Shown here: piece after piece, positions 41,614-54,418 of the stretch
Layout of the letters: every line of letters starts with the position of its first letter
How positions within the stretch are numbered: position 1 is the stretch's first letter
Assembly (NCBI GenBank): GCA_900073065.1
Contig: FJOG01000001.1
Coordinates: forward strand, 2,607,793 to 2,671,792
Direction of reading: 5' to 3'
Origin: Phialocephala subalpina
Taxonomy: Eukaryota; Ascomycota; Leotiomycetes; Helotiales; Mollisiaceae
Length of the DNA: 64,000 bases
Notes under the pieces: model-generated
Told to the model about the DNA's origin: nothing
Database searches by the model: none
What the model saw: the letters and a program-made list of their open reading frames with translations, nothing else
Position numbers and translations under genes: made by a program

Positions 41614-44600
41614 TTACGCAGGAGGCGTCGGCGTAACGTCTCTGCTATTTCTTCCATTTTCCTTCTCTCGCTTGCCGAGGAAGCTCTTTCTCAACGAACC
41701 ACCTGGTGTTCTTGGGCTCTCAGCAGTTCCGTTGGACTCTGTCGAGTTCATGACAAAATTGCTCTTGACGATAACAGTCCCACTACCAACCTTGACCGTC
41801 TTCTCCAGACCCGTTCCAGAATCATCAACGAAGAACGGAGCCTCGCCCAGATCGTCGTCGCTGCCGAATGTGTTGTGACCCTTGACTTGAATCTGGAATT
41901 GTGTGTCTGCAGAGCAAGCGCATTTGAAGCTTTCCTTCTTCTCATTGAAGCTTACGGACCCGGTACCGGACTTGATGTGTTCGGTCTTGTGGATCGTCTT
42001 GGGCTTTGGGGTTACTTGCTTCATGTAGACCATGACGTTTGAAGAGGGCGGAAAGCCGTTGGCGGCCATGATTGTGAAACTTGCAGTACCAGTTGGCGCG
42101 GCGCCTGGAGTGAGGCTGTGCATGGATTGAGCTCCAAAACTCTTGGTTCGACCATGGCCAGGTACTCCTAAAGCTGTTCCTGGAGGAGTGACGGGACTAC
42201 TCTCAGCAGAAGGCCCTGTAGGTAGAGCACTTGAGCGTTTTGGAGCACCCTTAAGGAAATCGGAGTCCTCGGCTTCCATTTCAACTTCACCGGTACCGTT
42301 GGTATCTTCATCATCCTTCTTCTTGCTCTTGAAGCCATGGCGAATGAACGATGCACCCTTGATAACACCGCCAGCTGCAAACCCGACTCCCTTGATTGGA
42401 GCGCCCGCAACACCAGTAACGATCTTTCCGGGAGTTGCAAATGTACCAGAGAAAGTCGATGATCCTTGACGGGAACGTGTGACATAATCTGGTCTGAATA
42501 GTAGTCGTAATCTGACGGAGCCAGACTTGCCATCCAGAGTAAGATTGTATTCGTGAGCCTTGAACGGATCAAGCAATTCAAGGTTGATGTCTGCTGCGCC
42601 CAAGTGATCTGCCTTCTCTCCGAAGTCCCAGTCGTAAACATTGCAGACGAATTTGGCTGCAGTCCTGGAAGTGATATCGACCTCGAAGAATTCATTCCAC
42701 GCAGGATGGAGCGTCTTCTTCTGCACCTTGGTCTTGAAAACATCCTTCCCGTTCAATTCAAATTTGCAGTAAGGATCACTGTAACCGTTTCTGTCCGCTG
42801 AAGGTAGATCGGAGGCATCGAGAACGTCAACACGGAGCTTGCCCATGTTGTTGATACTTTCGCTAGGATCGAGTCTCATGTTGACTGGAATGTACTTCAA
42901 GCTGACTTTGATACTGCACAAATTTCCTTGCTCATCCTTCAGTTTGAGAATAGTGGGATTATTCTATGAGTTTGTTAGCATATTCCGCACTCGAAAAAAG
43001 ATAAGAGTACTCACCAAGCATTGCTTGAGCGTCGCCAGAGTCTCTCCTGTGAGTCTGGCAACGGTGAAATCTTTGTCTTTCTTCTCATCGCCCTTGCTGT
43101 CGCCCTTCTGGCGAATTCTCAATGTGATCTTTGAGAAGTCTAATTCCCTCACAAAACAGTCTCCAATCTCATCGAGTACGGTCTTTCTAGATCTATACAA
43201 TGTAGCAGTTAGCATTCACATTTCAAGTACTTCAAAGAGGAGAGGAGAAGAGAATGTTCCAAGAGTCTCGGGACATCCAGAACTCTCGAGACAAGTGGGA
43301 AGAGGAAGTATTGCTCTGAGAAGGTGGCCTTACCTGATAGTAGAAGACGTGTAAGACGGAAACACCATGTCGTCAACAACAATTTCGACATGGACGTTAG
43401 ATCGTGTGACTTCAACATCCATAAGCTTGAAGATGATGAGCCCTGATTCGTATTTAACGAGCTCTTCGGGAGTAAGCCGGAGTTTTGGCAACGTCTTCTC
43501 CTCTGAGGTCTCGGTCTGCTCTTTCTCCCCCTCTGCAAGAGTGTTCGCCAACGTGGTGTCAATTTTTCCGTTCGTCATCTTTGAATTTGCCTTTGCAACA
43601 GCATCCTTCGACTCTGTTGATTCTTTGCTGTCGATTGATGGACGGCCCTCTTCTGATGATGCCTTCTTCGCATCTTTCTCCTCTTCTTCGGGATCGGCGA
43701 TGTTGAGACAAGGGTAAAAGGCTGCGGTGTAGTTGAGAGTTCCTCTGGGAGATCCTTTGCCATGCATTTTCAAGGCGCCTGCATGAGGACTCTTCGAATC
43801 ATGGACAAGATACTCGCCAATCTCTGACTGTGAAATATAGTCAGAAGCTGGTACCTCAATAGATCCGAGAGTGCGATCGGCGTGGAAATCTTCGGAATCC
43901 ATGACCTCCAGAGTAAGCTTCTCCCGAGGACTGTGTACAGGCACGTAAATGACTTCGTCCCAATCCGGATTGAGATTGTTCTGGAAGGTGACAGTGCGAC
44001 CCTTCTCAACGCCAGACAGAAGGACTCGGACATAGGGGTCGGATTTGCCTAGGGTTTCGAGATTCCTGAGATCACGAGCATTCTTGAAGTGGAATCGCAT
44101 GACACCAATCGGGGTGACATATCCACCAGTGCCGGCTCCAACGCCGCTGAGTGCCACAGGTTTCCACTGAAGCATGAACTTCGCTCTTCCTGTCTTGGCC
44201 CCAGCGAGGTTATACCACTCCTGACCCTTCTCCATCAGTTGCTGCATATCGTCAAGTTTGATCTGATACGTCCCAAGAATTGGATCGGCGCCGAGATCTC
44301 TATCGTCTTTGATAACGAGGCCTAACTTCGCATTCTTGCGGTCGGTGATGAGTACCTCTGTCAAAATCTTTGAGTTAGCATGCTTTTTTCAGACGGTTGA
44401 GAGAGTCCCAAGAGAAGTGGGATATTTGCGGGGGGTAATTGACTTACCCTTGTTTCCATTATCCCAGATAGGATTGTTAGTTCGCTTGAGCTTCCTGGTG
44501 ACGTGAATCTCCTTGTTGTTGAGTAAGAGAACCGCATAAGGATTCAACTGCCCAATAAGACTCTTAGTGCCATCAAGGTCCTTTGCCTGCTCGATTGTGA

Positions 44601-47461
44601 TTCGTGCGATACCAGTATTCGATTCTGGTGGTGGTTCTTTCTTGCTATCTGGAAGGTCTCTGCCCTCGAGGACTGGGAAAAAGCGAATGTCTGCTTGAAC
44701 TACTCCACGAGCTTTGCCGCCGGCCATGACCTCGAGCTGTTCGTTCTCGTACTCGTGTAGCTCTTGTATTCTCTCCAATGGGAAAGTCGCAACTCCCAAT
44801 TCCTTGTCCTTACGATATTCGTTGTAGTCGAATATAGCCAATGTGAGAGAATCGGTGAAGGTTGTAACAATGACATACTTGGTCTCGTTCCACTTGGGAT
44901 TGGCGTTCTCCTTAACAATCTTCGTCTGGGCAAGCGCCGCTCCGTTGTTGAATGAAACGACAGTGTAGGGATCTGGGGTACCTGCAAATTTGTCTGAGTT
45001 CTTGAGGCCTTGTGCACCATGGAGGGTGATTGCCATGACGCCGATTGCTTGGTCGACAGCGGATCCAGACAACATTTTGGCAACCTCGATGGGAAAAACA
45101 TTTGGAGCATACATCATAGGTCCAATGTTAGCATGGATCTGCTCCAAGATGAAGGACTCGAGACCAGGGACGAAATTGATGTCGAAACCTAAGGTGTCAC
45201 CTCCAAGAGGTTTACACACATAGTCTATCGTTGGTCGCTCCAGGAAACTGATTTCAATCTTCTCAACGTGGGGAAATGGAATTTGAAGCTTGATCTTGAC
45301 ACGCATCAAGCCAGAGAAAGCCATATCTTCCACAATGCACTAGCGGGGAGTCAGTAATGTGCTATTGATGATGTTAAAGGTCCAGAAAAGGTTCAGAAAG
45401 GTCCAAAAAAGGTCCAAAAACAGTAGTGCCGATTCGAAGCTCACAATCCTCTGGATTGTGAGACACTCTTCTTGGGCAGAAGAGCGGTTTTTTTTTTGGA
45501 CATTTCGGGCCTGTCCTGGGGTTCCCTTATGTCTTTGTAGATCCTTGGCTGCTTGGAAGGACTTGTTGCACGGAGTGCAATGATGCTTCTTCTCTTTAAC
45601 TGCCTTGGCAGTACTTCGCCGGTTGGTTGCTAAGAATTTCTCGGGATCATCCTCCCATTTCTTCTGATAATTCGCTTGGATTTTGGTAGCGCCCAACACA
45701 CATTGCCCTTGGATGTAATGCTATAGCCCTCCTTAATAGCTTTTTCAACACAACGAGGAAGGTTGTATGAACGGTCGTATTGTTGGAAACGGGAACGAAT
45801 GCCAGTCGTAGCAGCAGTGCCTGAGCCGCAATAGATTTTAGGCCGAGAAGATTTCTTTTCGAGAACAAGGATGTAAACACTCCATCGTTTATGATCATCT
45901 GTAGGAAGGCTTTTAAACCAAGAGATCGTTGGTGGTGTAGAAGCTTTAAGCACTTCGAATAGACCAGGGGCGAATTGTAGAGAGGCTGCAGCAAGGAGCT
46001 GCTCGACGATGTCCTGGCTGGAATAGACCTTGATGAGGAGGGAAGAAGCAAATGCCTCGAAGGCAGGATCCAGGGAACAGCATCTTGCTGCTGGCCGGAA
46101 GGAGTGATGCTGCAGGTCCGCCCGGAAAGGAAAGTGCTACTTGGGAAGGAAAAAAAGGGCAATACTCACATCCAGACCCTTACTAATCATGGCCTTTCCA
46201 ATTCTGATTTCCAGGACAATCTTGGGGTTGACCTTATTCTTGATCTGGCGTGAAGTCATATCTGCATGATCGTTTGGTGTGAAGCTAAATTTCCAGTCCA
46301 TGAGAACGATATCGTCCTCGGCTTTTGGGTAGGTCTTCACATGCTCCATTCGAGGAGGCTTATTTCCGAGCGTGAAGGTCTTCATGCGAAGACTGTCCAG
46401 AAAAGCCGGGGTTGATGTGCTGAGAACCTGGTCCACTGAGTTAATGATCGTGTCGGCCAGAACAGGCTGGAAAATTGGCCAGAATTTGACCAGAAAGCTG
46501 TTGATCCACTCCAAGCTCTCAGTATCAGTCTCCAGTTTACTCTTCGCGAGCTCTCGATTAACATCGTCCCGGAAATTTCGTCGTACTCGGCGGATCGAGG
46601 TTCGGTAATATGTGCCGCAAATGGCCATGATCAAGAACACCCAAGCAAGTCCGCCTCCTAGAACTGCAACAAGCCATGATGACAGGCAGGCGAATATGAT
46701 AACGGCCGTATTGTGGTACCAATCTGCCGCATTCACAAATTAGCATAGCTCGTACCACGGGATCTCGAATTATACTGACCACCAAAGAATTTGTCTTCTA
46801 GCTTGCCCTCAACCCAAGTTTGGTGGTCAAGAAGACTCTCGCCTTCCATTGACTCGCTCGAGGCTCCGTTGCCAAATCTTGGCGCCCAGCCAGCCCGTTC
46901 AATCCATCTGTCCTCGTCCTCTGCATCTACCAGGCCAGCTGTGCCGCTGGCATCTTTTTTAGGTCCAGTAGCTGCAAGAGCTCCTGCGGTCGAAGGAGGT
47001 GGGAGGTCGTATGCTCCAGGCGTACCGTCGTCTATATCTGTTGGGATCGCTACGGCTTTCGATTTATGTTGGTGGTGAAATCCTTCAGGTACTCGCTGTA
47101 GGAGGTTTTATTAGCTTCGAATCTTGAATCTGCGAGATCATAACTTACAGCTCGAGCTTGTGCTGCCTTCTGTTCTGGAGTCGCATCTGTTGTCAACGTA
47201 ATTATTAGCTTGTGCCGCTCCTGTCACTGGCAGATTGAAGTAGCTCGTATCTTTACTGACCTGGATCGAATTGGAAGGCCTAAGGAGTGTTAGAATAGAG
47301 CAATCTTTGGGTTGTGTGATTCTTACCTCGACACCAGCCTTCTGGCTTTCTGCGACAATCTTCCGCTGTGCATCATCTGCTGTAACAGAGCTCTTGGGAT
47401 TCTGAGCTGCTTCCACGACACCCTGAGCTTTCAATTCCCCAGCCTGCGAATTGACGGACAT
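41614..47461 (-). CDS. Tricalbin-like ER-plasma membrane tether (SMP and multiple C2 domains)
   Basis: Nine exons: 47461-47327, 47279-47261, 47186-47149, 47095-46780, 46723-46170, 45339-44448, 44357-43334, 43192-43015 and 42963-41614; 1,501 residues, as in yeast Tcb1-3. A soluble N-terminus is followed by a membrane hairpin from about residue 172 (AVIIFACLSSWLVAVLGGGLAWVFLIMAI), an SMP lipid-transfer domain (about 235-440: TESLEWINSFLVKFWPIF, AFLDSLRMKTFTLG, FSGLMRVKIKL), and C2 domains near 453, 592, 735 and 1,091, each with a PDPY/DPY-type loop. A Ser/Pro-rich region and a degenerate last C2-like segment close the protein. Tricalbins tether cortical ER to the plasma membrane and move lipids in a calcium-dependent way. 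Exon 2 is only 19 nt. Intron 46169-45340 (830 nt) is swollen by a GIY-YIG/zinc-finger gene remnant. Confidence 0.95.
45480..46074 (-). pseudogene. Remnant of a GIY-YIG nuclease / zinc-finger repeat gene inside a tricalbin intron
   Basis: On the minus strand a frame opens with LDPAFEAFASSLLIKVYSSQ and EQLLAAASLQFAPGLF, then SVYILVLEKKSSRPKIYCGS and GTAATTGIRSRFQQYDR. This has the look of a GIY-YIG fold: Tyr-Ile-Leu in place of GIY, and IYCGSG in place of YIG, with the following Arg. It continues KEGYSITSKGNVCWA. The frame then jumps: about the middle third of the expected protein is missing, and the +1 frame gives YQKKWEDDPEKFLATNRRST and a C2H2-type finger HHCTPCNKSFQAAKDLQRHKG whose second His is lost. 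There is no usable start codon. From memory, similar GIY-YIG plus finger proteins occur in many copies in Leotiomycetes; a search should confirm this. Confidence 0.65.
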
Positions 47462-49719
47462 GTTGGCGTGGATAGCTGTCCTCTTCGAAGGCTAATTGAC
47501 GTCGTCGACCATTCAGTGAAACCACAAATGGACGAACACCTTTTCGAGCCGTCGTTGGAAGAGTTGATTGACAAAAGAAAGGAAAGTGGGCGGCGGGATG
47601 TCGAAGGATATCTCACATCAACCTGTAAGGTGAGATTAGCTCCATGTAGTGGACTGAGTCTTGGTGGCTTGTACCACGACACGCGGGTTTTGGAGAGCTT
47701 CTTGGGTTAAAGTATAATCCCTGTCTAGTGACGAATGTTGTTAGGCGAGGACCCCGAGCTAGAGTTGTAGAGACAGGACAGGCTCAGCTGGACAGGCAGG
47801 CGTACGGGACGACGATTAGTTGGCGATGGTGCCAGATGGCTCAATTGAGCGTGCAACGGCGAGGTCTCAGAAGAAAAAGTGTTACGGTTGACATTCAATA
47901 TGCGGTGGTTCTTTGGCGAGATATTTATCTGGGATCATGCCCTGACTGTCACTGTGCTGTGCCAAAGGCAGGCAAACAGGCTCTGAAGCTCTGGAGCACA
48001 GAACAGCAAGAACAACAGGGATTCAGGCGCGGATCAGCATCATCATCGACATGGGTGTTGCACAGAGATCTTGGGGAATCCAATGATAACCCACTCGCTC
48101 AACAGGCCTCGGAACGCCAAAGTTCAACTCAGCAGTACAGGGTTTAATTGTTCTACGCGATCATGGACGATAGAGGGGTGAATTCGAGTTCTGAATGCTT
48201 CACCTGCATGCTTCAATTCTTCACTTTGCATATGCGAGAACAAGAACTCTCTGACGACGCTTGCGAATGTCTGGTGACGGGAGACATGCTGCTCCACCCT
48301 GGACCTCCCACGTTCAGTGTGGCTTGCATTGAAAGCCACAATCTGAGCTTCCTTTTCTTGATCTCAAATTCCTTGATATCGGCCAGGCTCCATCAGAGAA
48401 TCAATCAGGCCAAGGATGGAACAAAGTACTCCCAGCTCCGTCCGATCTCTCCCCTTTTGACCTCGCTTGGCTTGAGATTTTGACCCTTACCTACCTGATA
48501 CCTACTTGAATATCCTTCTAGTGGTCGGAGTTTCCGTTAGCCCCCCAAAGTTGGGGTTACTAACGAGATCTTTCTGGATTGGATGCCAAGAGCGGCTTTT
48601 CCACCTTTCTTATGTCTGGACTATACTGAGACACCTCGTTCTTCTTCCCGCTGCCTGGCTCTGAATGGCGTTGTTCGAGCTCTGAACTTGAGGACCCCAC
48701 TTCACGACTTCATCCAACAACTCAGCTCATGTGAGAAGGAGTCCGGTTTGGGCTGCTCTTGCATGCTGATTGCTCATGCAAGACCATAAAAAGGGTAAGG
48801 GGCGCGGCGAATTTGAAAGAGTAGCTGGGTCCTGGTATCGGTATCGTCCTCTATCGAGTCCTATCAGATTAGACCCACATCGATACTTGAATGGCATCGT
48901 TGGAGAAAATGATTTCAATTAAGCAACGGATAGTCCAACATGTTGCCGTATGACATTATCCGCGCTGTGCCTCACGGGAACAATGGTATCGAACCCCGAA
49001 AGTGTCAATGGTCTTAGACATGCTACCAATTATCCCATTGAGAAAATGAAACCTAAAGATGTGCTGTCAGGTGTTTGTTTGTTTGGTGATCGATGCCAAG
49101 CTAAAATGTCCCTCGCTGGACAATTTGACGGGGAAAAAAGTTAAAATGACTCGGAAGAAGGTATAGACTTTCAACAAACGACACTTGGCTCTGGATAGCG
49201 CAAGCTTTGAAGTTGTTTACAATGCAATGGTAGCATTTTCCCATCCTGTTTCAACAGCCGTTTTTCATATTCAATATCTTCAGAGGAAGGTAGGTGACTT
49301 CAGAGGAAAGAGACAAGCGTTATCAATTTGTACCTAGGTACTTCCCCACCTTTTTTAGTGCAAGGCTCTTGCCATTCTCGATGCTGATTCGTCGCCTTGC
49401 CAGTAATCTTGATAAGGCCAATGCCAAGCAAACCCTCTCGAGTCCTCGCCTGAAAGACGCTGAAACCACAGTCCCAGTGTTTTAGCTAAAAGCCCTTGCT
49501 GACATCTGGAATTAATGACCGCGCATACAGTGCATTCGTAGGTCTTGCGTCGGCCCATCACACTCGATGCTACTCTCACTTCAATAGTTTGTCTCTGCGT
49601 TGATTGTTGACTTGCGGTGAACAGAGACGTCTGGCCACGAATTACCCCTCGATTCGTCCGATACTTTGCTCGGAATCCAACTGCTGGCAGAGGACCGCGC
49701 AGTGTCAGCTCGCGTGGTT
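47462..49719. promoter_or_regulatory. Long divergent intergenic region
   Basis: 2.26 kb between tricalbin (-) and the large unknown gene (+). No convincing gene. A tRNA-like box A/box B pair on the minus strand at about 48,975-49,045 was examined and rejected. Confidence 0.4.
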
Positions 49720-52700
49720 ATGGAGGCATTAACGAAAGATGGCAAGGAGAATGAGAAGAAGTCCAGAGGACGGTTTATGAATAAACTCTTCAAAGAGAAG
49801 AAGGATACGACGACCCCCTCAGATGTCGACGAATTCCTTCATGGGCCCTCGGACAAACTACACATGATGCCAGTTGGCAACGGCCCCCCTCCGAATATAC
49901 CTCCCCTGACACGAATCGACACAGCCAGCGCTCGGCGATGGCCAACTGCGGCAGAAGTACAATCATCCAGGCGGACGCGGGGTCGTTCAACAAGCCCGAA
50001 AAGAAGCAGGAAAGGCTTGGTCGTGCGATTCACAGACACCCAACCCGAGGTGATCGGCGAGGGCGGTGATGAAGCAACTGACCCTGTGTCTGATATATCA
50101 TTGAGGAAGAGAGCGCACAGCCACCCGCAAGTACGGCACCCAACTCGAGAGGATGACTCAAGAGGTCGCAGCGAGACGAACCCAATCGATTATGGACCAA
50201 GTTTTGCAGAACGGATGGGAGGCACAGAATCTTTCCGTCCAGGTCCTATGCGTCGAACACAAACAGGCTTCGAGTCAATTCCGGATATTGATAATAGCTC
50301 TGCGCCTCCTCTGCCACAGGCACGAGAGCCTCGAGCTGGGGAAGGACGTCTACAAATCAATGACTCCAGTCTCTCACAGAACCGACGTTCATTTGCGGAG
50401 ATGGTGAAGGACGATATGCGCTCTGGCGAAGGTCTGGCTTTGGTACAGGGATCATCTAATACATCTTCTCTGGAAGAGCAATTGGCACGGCCCGACTCAC
50501 CGGTAGCACCCGCTCTTAGTGTTACGCCTCAGATGGAGCAGCTCCATATCAATACCATGAGGAACCAGCACATACCTACACCATCTCCTGCAAGATCTCC
50601 CGCTATATCTGATTCTGGCCATCCTCCAACTCCGAGCAGACCCGAAGTGTCGTCTTTAAGATCACACAGTCCGCCTGTCCATTCTCCAGCATCAACGACA
50701 TCAATCCTGAACTTGCCTCAAGGACTCCAAGCTGGCTCACAAGACGAGAATTCAGTCGCTAGTTCCAGAGCATCACCGTTGAGCTTGAAGACAGGCACAT
50801 ACGATACCTCCAACCTGACAGAAAGCCCCGCAGCTCTTTCCAGAACTGGCACTTTATCCCTTCAAGATGCAGCAGTGACAGTTGGGGATGACGCATTGCG
50901 AGAATTCTCCAGGCGAACTGCTCATCTCACCACATTGTTTCGACTATCAACTGAAGCCTTTAAACCACTTCCCAAGTGCTCACTCGAACAGATTGTCCGT
51001 GCCGCTCTGTGGTGGTTTATCAAAGGTAGACTGAATCTCGAAGCTACAATTCGTGATCGACCTGCAAGCCCCCAAGCCCAGCAGACCAACTTTTTCGTGC
51101 GTCAGCAGGCGTATGCAGATCTTGCTAAGGCACTTTGGTTGATGGAGACTGTCACCGCACAGTTCCCAGAAACTCAGCTACGACCAGGCTCAACCGACTC
51201 AGCTACACCACTACATGATGTTCTCGAATGTCGTCAAAATGTTCTGGCGAGCTTGAGGAAGTTAACTATGTCAATGAAGCGCAACAACTTCTTGCCTCCC
51301 GACGTTGATGATGCCCCACTTACTCAAGGACTAGACGCTTCGATATGGGTTCAAGAAGATGGCAACCGATCATTGATCACAAGTCAAAGATCAACTTCTG
51401 TTCTCTCTCTATCAGAAACGCTTCCGTTGGGCGACACAAGTCGGACTTTTCAATTCGCGAGAATGTTTGTTGAGGCAGTACTTGTGGAAGAGGCCGTATC
51501 GCAATATTATCGCTGTCCAGCTTTAGTGACTATAGTCCGTGGCCAGAAAGAGCAGACTGTGACGGCCATCATAGCAACACAAGATGGCTCGTTCAATGTG
51601 ACAATTCAAGCAGATAAAAATCGCGGCCCAACTTGGCATGATGTACATTGGCAGTCGAAGAAGCAATTGGTCGAAGTTCATCTACCGAGAGGTTTCATCT
51701 TACGTCTGAATTGTAGCGAACAGAACTTCAGACTACTCTGGGGGATCTACGACTATGAGCAGCGGACGCAAGAAATGCTTGAACGACGCGAGGGCGAACA
51801 AGTCATATTTGAAACTATTCTGAAGAACTTTCAATATTTTGACCCAAACCCCCAAGCTTCTTTCCCCAAAGACCCGCAACCACAATGTCTTTTGCGAGTT
51901 TTCGAGAAAACAATTGTCCAGAAAGCAGCCACCGGACCGCGAACCCTACACCGAGGCCATCGTCTGGCTTTGAACACAAGTGCCAAGACAAAGAATCTCC
52001 GAGGGATTGACCAAGACTTTCCACCAAATATGCCCGTTCTATACGGTCTATTGCGTGGCGAGGGAGGGTCACCAGCACTTCTTCTTAAGGTTGATGATCC
52101 AAAGACGAAGTATACGATGGTTACAACCTTCGACAACGTTGAAGACCGGACTCGTCTACACACCTTGATTACTGGTATAGCCCTTCGAGATGGGGAAGAC
52201 GTGGTTGCTGAAGCACCCATACAAAGCTTCTCCATTTCAAACTCCGAAGGAGATCTCAAATGTATGAAAGGCATCGAGTCGCAAAAGTTCAGCTTCATCA
52301 ATCAGGACTACAATGGAGACTTGCAAAGCACCAAAACTGTGCTTTCAGAGCAACTCCGGGTGGTCATTTACTCCAAGGTTGGAACCTTTACCGATCGTCT
52401 CAACGTAGAACCTTCAGAAATGAAGTTCCGGCTGAGCGTACACGAATTCAACGAGCTCAAAGTGCTCCGCCAACCTCAGCAAGATGTGACGCTTGCTATC
52501 TCTGAAGCCCAGGCTCCCAAAGAGCTGCAGCGAGACCTTGCGGGAATGTTGGGAACTCTTGCCAATTCCGAATCGACTCGAACCTATAAATTTCCCAGCA
52601 TGACAGAGTTGCATCTGTTCCAAGCTGCGCTAACGGGATTCGTGGTATTGTTCGACACAGTCGCATCTTCATTCAATATCTCTCGCCGACGGATGGTTGT

Positions 52701-53139
52701 CCCTATCTACAAGAAATGGGATGCAGCTATGACAAGACTTCAGATTGTGCAGAAAGAGAAGGTCATACAGCTAGTGGCATTCTTCGAGAATTTCACTCAC
52801 GGCGATTGTATGAACTTCACGCTGAAGTCCACCGATATCTTCGAAACATCCAATCGGAGCGGAAAATATTCTTTGCGAATTGTGGACGCCAAGTTTGCGA
52901 TGCCAAAGGCGAAGAGAGAAGGAGAACCTGGCATTGACCACCAATATGTCTGCTTAGACATGCCAGAATACCCTGGCGAACATGATGATATCACGATTGT
53001 TTTTGATAACGAAGCTAGTAAGTCCTTCTCTCCCAACTCCATGACCGCGAACTGATTCTCTGCAGACCGAGACGAGTTTACGAAAGCATTGCCGGCGCCA
53101 GTTAAGATTGCGTCACGAATGGGATCTGTCAGGAGATGA
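49720..53139 (+). CDS. Large unrecognised conserved-looking fungal protein
   Basis: Exons 49720-53017 and 53066-53139; 1,123 residues. I chose the ATG at 49720 (MEALTKDGKENEKK) because upstream in-frame codons contain no ATG. The N-terminal third (about 1-400) is disordered, basic then Ser/Pro-rich, with many phospho-type SP sites. From about 400 the protein is folded: a helical segment (DDALREFSRRTAHLTTLFRL, LEQIVRAALWWFIKGRLNLE), then two or three beta-rich stretches (PALVTIVRGQKEQTVTAIIA, HLPRGFILRLNCSEQNFRLL, LRVVIYSKVGTFTDRLNV) that could be PH-like, and a C-terminal module FSFINQDYNGDLQ through FPSMTELHLFQAALTGFVVLFDT. The 48-nt last intron restores the conserved end (FDNEANRDEFTKALPAPVK). 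I do not recognise a named family; a signalling or scaffold role is only a guess. Confidence 0.8.
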
Positions 53140-54418
53140 GTTATGCATGCTGAATGTTGGAGTACTGTATTTGCGTGACTACAAAAAGCATTGCCAGCGA
53201 ACATTTGTTCTGGAGGAGTGTAGTGTTGCATTTGCATTTGCACGGAGATATCCAAGGCGCTCGGGGGAATCTTCTTGGTCCATTGTCATTGCGTGGGATA
53301 TCCGAAGTAGAAAAAGTTGAGGATGATCACCTCTATCTTTACAAAATGAAATTCTTAGGGTACCATTGCCTACATCCTAACATCATTCTTGCGTGAAAAT
53401 CATTCAGGTTTTCTTGAACATTTAATTCACTTAAGTATTGCTAGATTCAGGGGCATATTTTCACCCGCTTGATCCATCACCAGAACGTCATAGGCCATCG
53501 AAACTCAACAGTTCCACCGTTTTGCTCCGTGCTTAAAATAGAAGTTGATCGACCAATTAGAGTTTTCCGCCTCGAACGATCAGCCTGCACCGGCGCCACC
53601 AGCGAACAACAAACAAAAGAAGCTTTTGTGGAGTGTCATGGAATTCCGAAAAGGCGCATTGAAGATGTTGACAATAGCGCTTGCTTGATGCTCAGAATTG
53701 AGTTATAATGTTGGATAAATGTATCGGAGACATTCCTCGCTTGGATACTGTGAATTTCCAAGAAAAGTTGGTAAAGTTCAAATTAATGGGGCTTGGCACT
53801 AAATCGAAGGATGAATACGAAGTGCAAGCCAGCCTTGAACCTTCCCCAGTTAGTAATAAAGATGGGTGTTATAGGTAAATCAAATCCACCTTGATTCCAA
53901 CCCTGTCAACCAAATATCGAGACTTCACTCTTTCTACCATTCTCGCACTCTTTCATCGTGACCCATTCCCGGATTCTTTCACTCAAGTCCATCGCTTCAA
54001 CTTGGCGCAAGACGTGGCGTGGCGTGCAGCAGTTTTTTAGAGGCTATCCAAATTGGTGCCGTTTCAAAGGGACGCAGGCACACTCAAAAGGGTTCCGACT
54101 TCGAAGTACGCCGCATTGTCATCTCCCGGCGACGTCGAACTTCTCAGACGCCCGCCAGCTGTTGATGATGGCGTTCTGAGCACATCGCCATCATTCACGT
54201 TGCACTCGGAGCTTCGAGTCGAGCGGCATGGTGAGGCCAATGCCATGTTATACGATAATCACCCCATCACCCAAGATCTCGATCATGTCGGTACGATGAC
54301 AACGTCTGCGGACTCGAACAACGCACCGGAGCGGGCAGGACGCGTGAAGGAGGGAAATGTGGACGTCCCCTGGCCTCGAGAAGCTTCATGCCAACGGATA
54401 CGAGCGAGCAAAACGAAC
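53140..54418. other. Intergenic region with upstream in-frame leader
   Basis: 3' flank of the large unknown gene and 5' flank of the TRP-like gene. The stretch from an ATG at 54245 is open and in frame with the TRP-like protein, but it would bury the signal peptide by 58 residues. Otherwise no feature is visible. Confidence 0.4.

Noticed and set aside
45360..45425. Tandem GGTCCAAAA-like repeats near the tricalbin intron acceptor as a separate satellite
   Set aside because: They are short, imperfect and lie at the degraded 3' end of the GIY-YIG remnant, so they are treated as part of it.
47728..48147. A 140-codon frame upstream of the large unknown gene
   Set aside because: It has no ATG start and no domain, and its composition is not protein-like in context; considered chance.
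48975..49045. Possible tRNA gene on the minus strand with box A-like GGGATAATTGG and a perfect box B GGTTCGATACC
   Set aside because: The acceptor, T and anticodon stems do not pair properly (only three of five T-stem pairs, no matching acceptor ends). At most it is a tRNA relic.
54245..54418. A longer N-terminus for the TRP-like protein from ATG 54245
   Set aside because: It would place a charged 58-residue segment before a clear signal peptide; the ATG at 54419 is the better start, although the longer frame is open.
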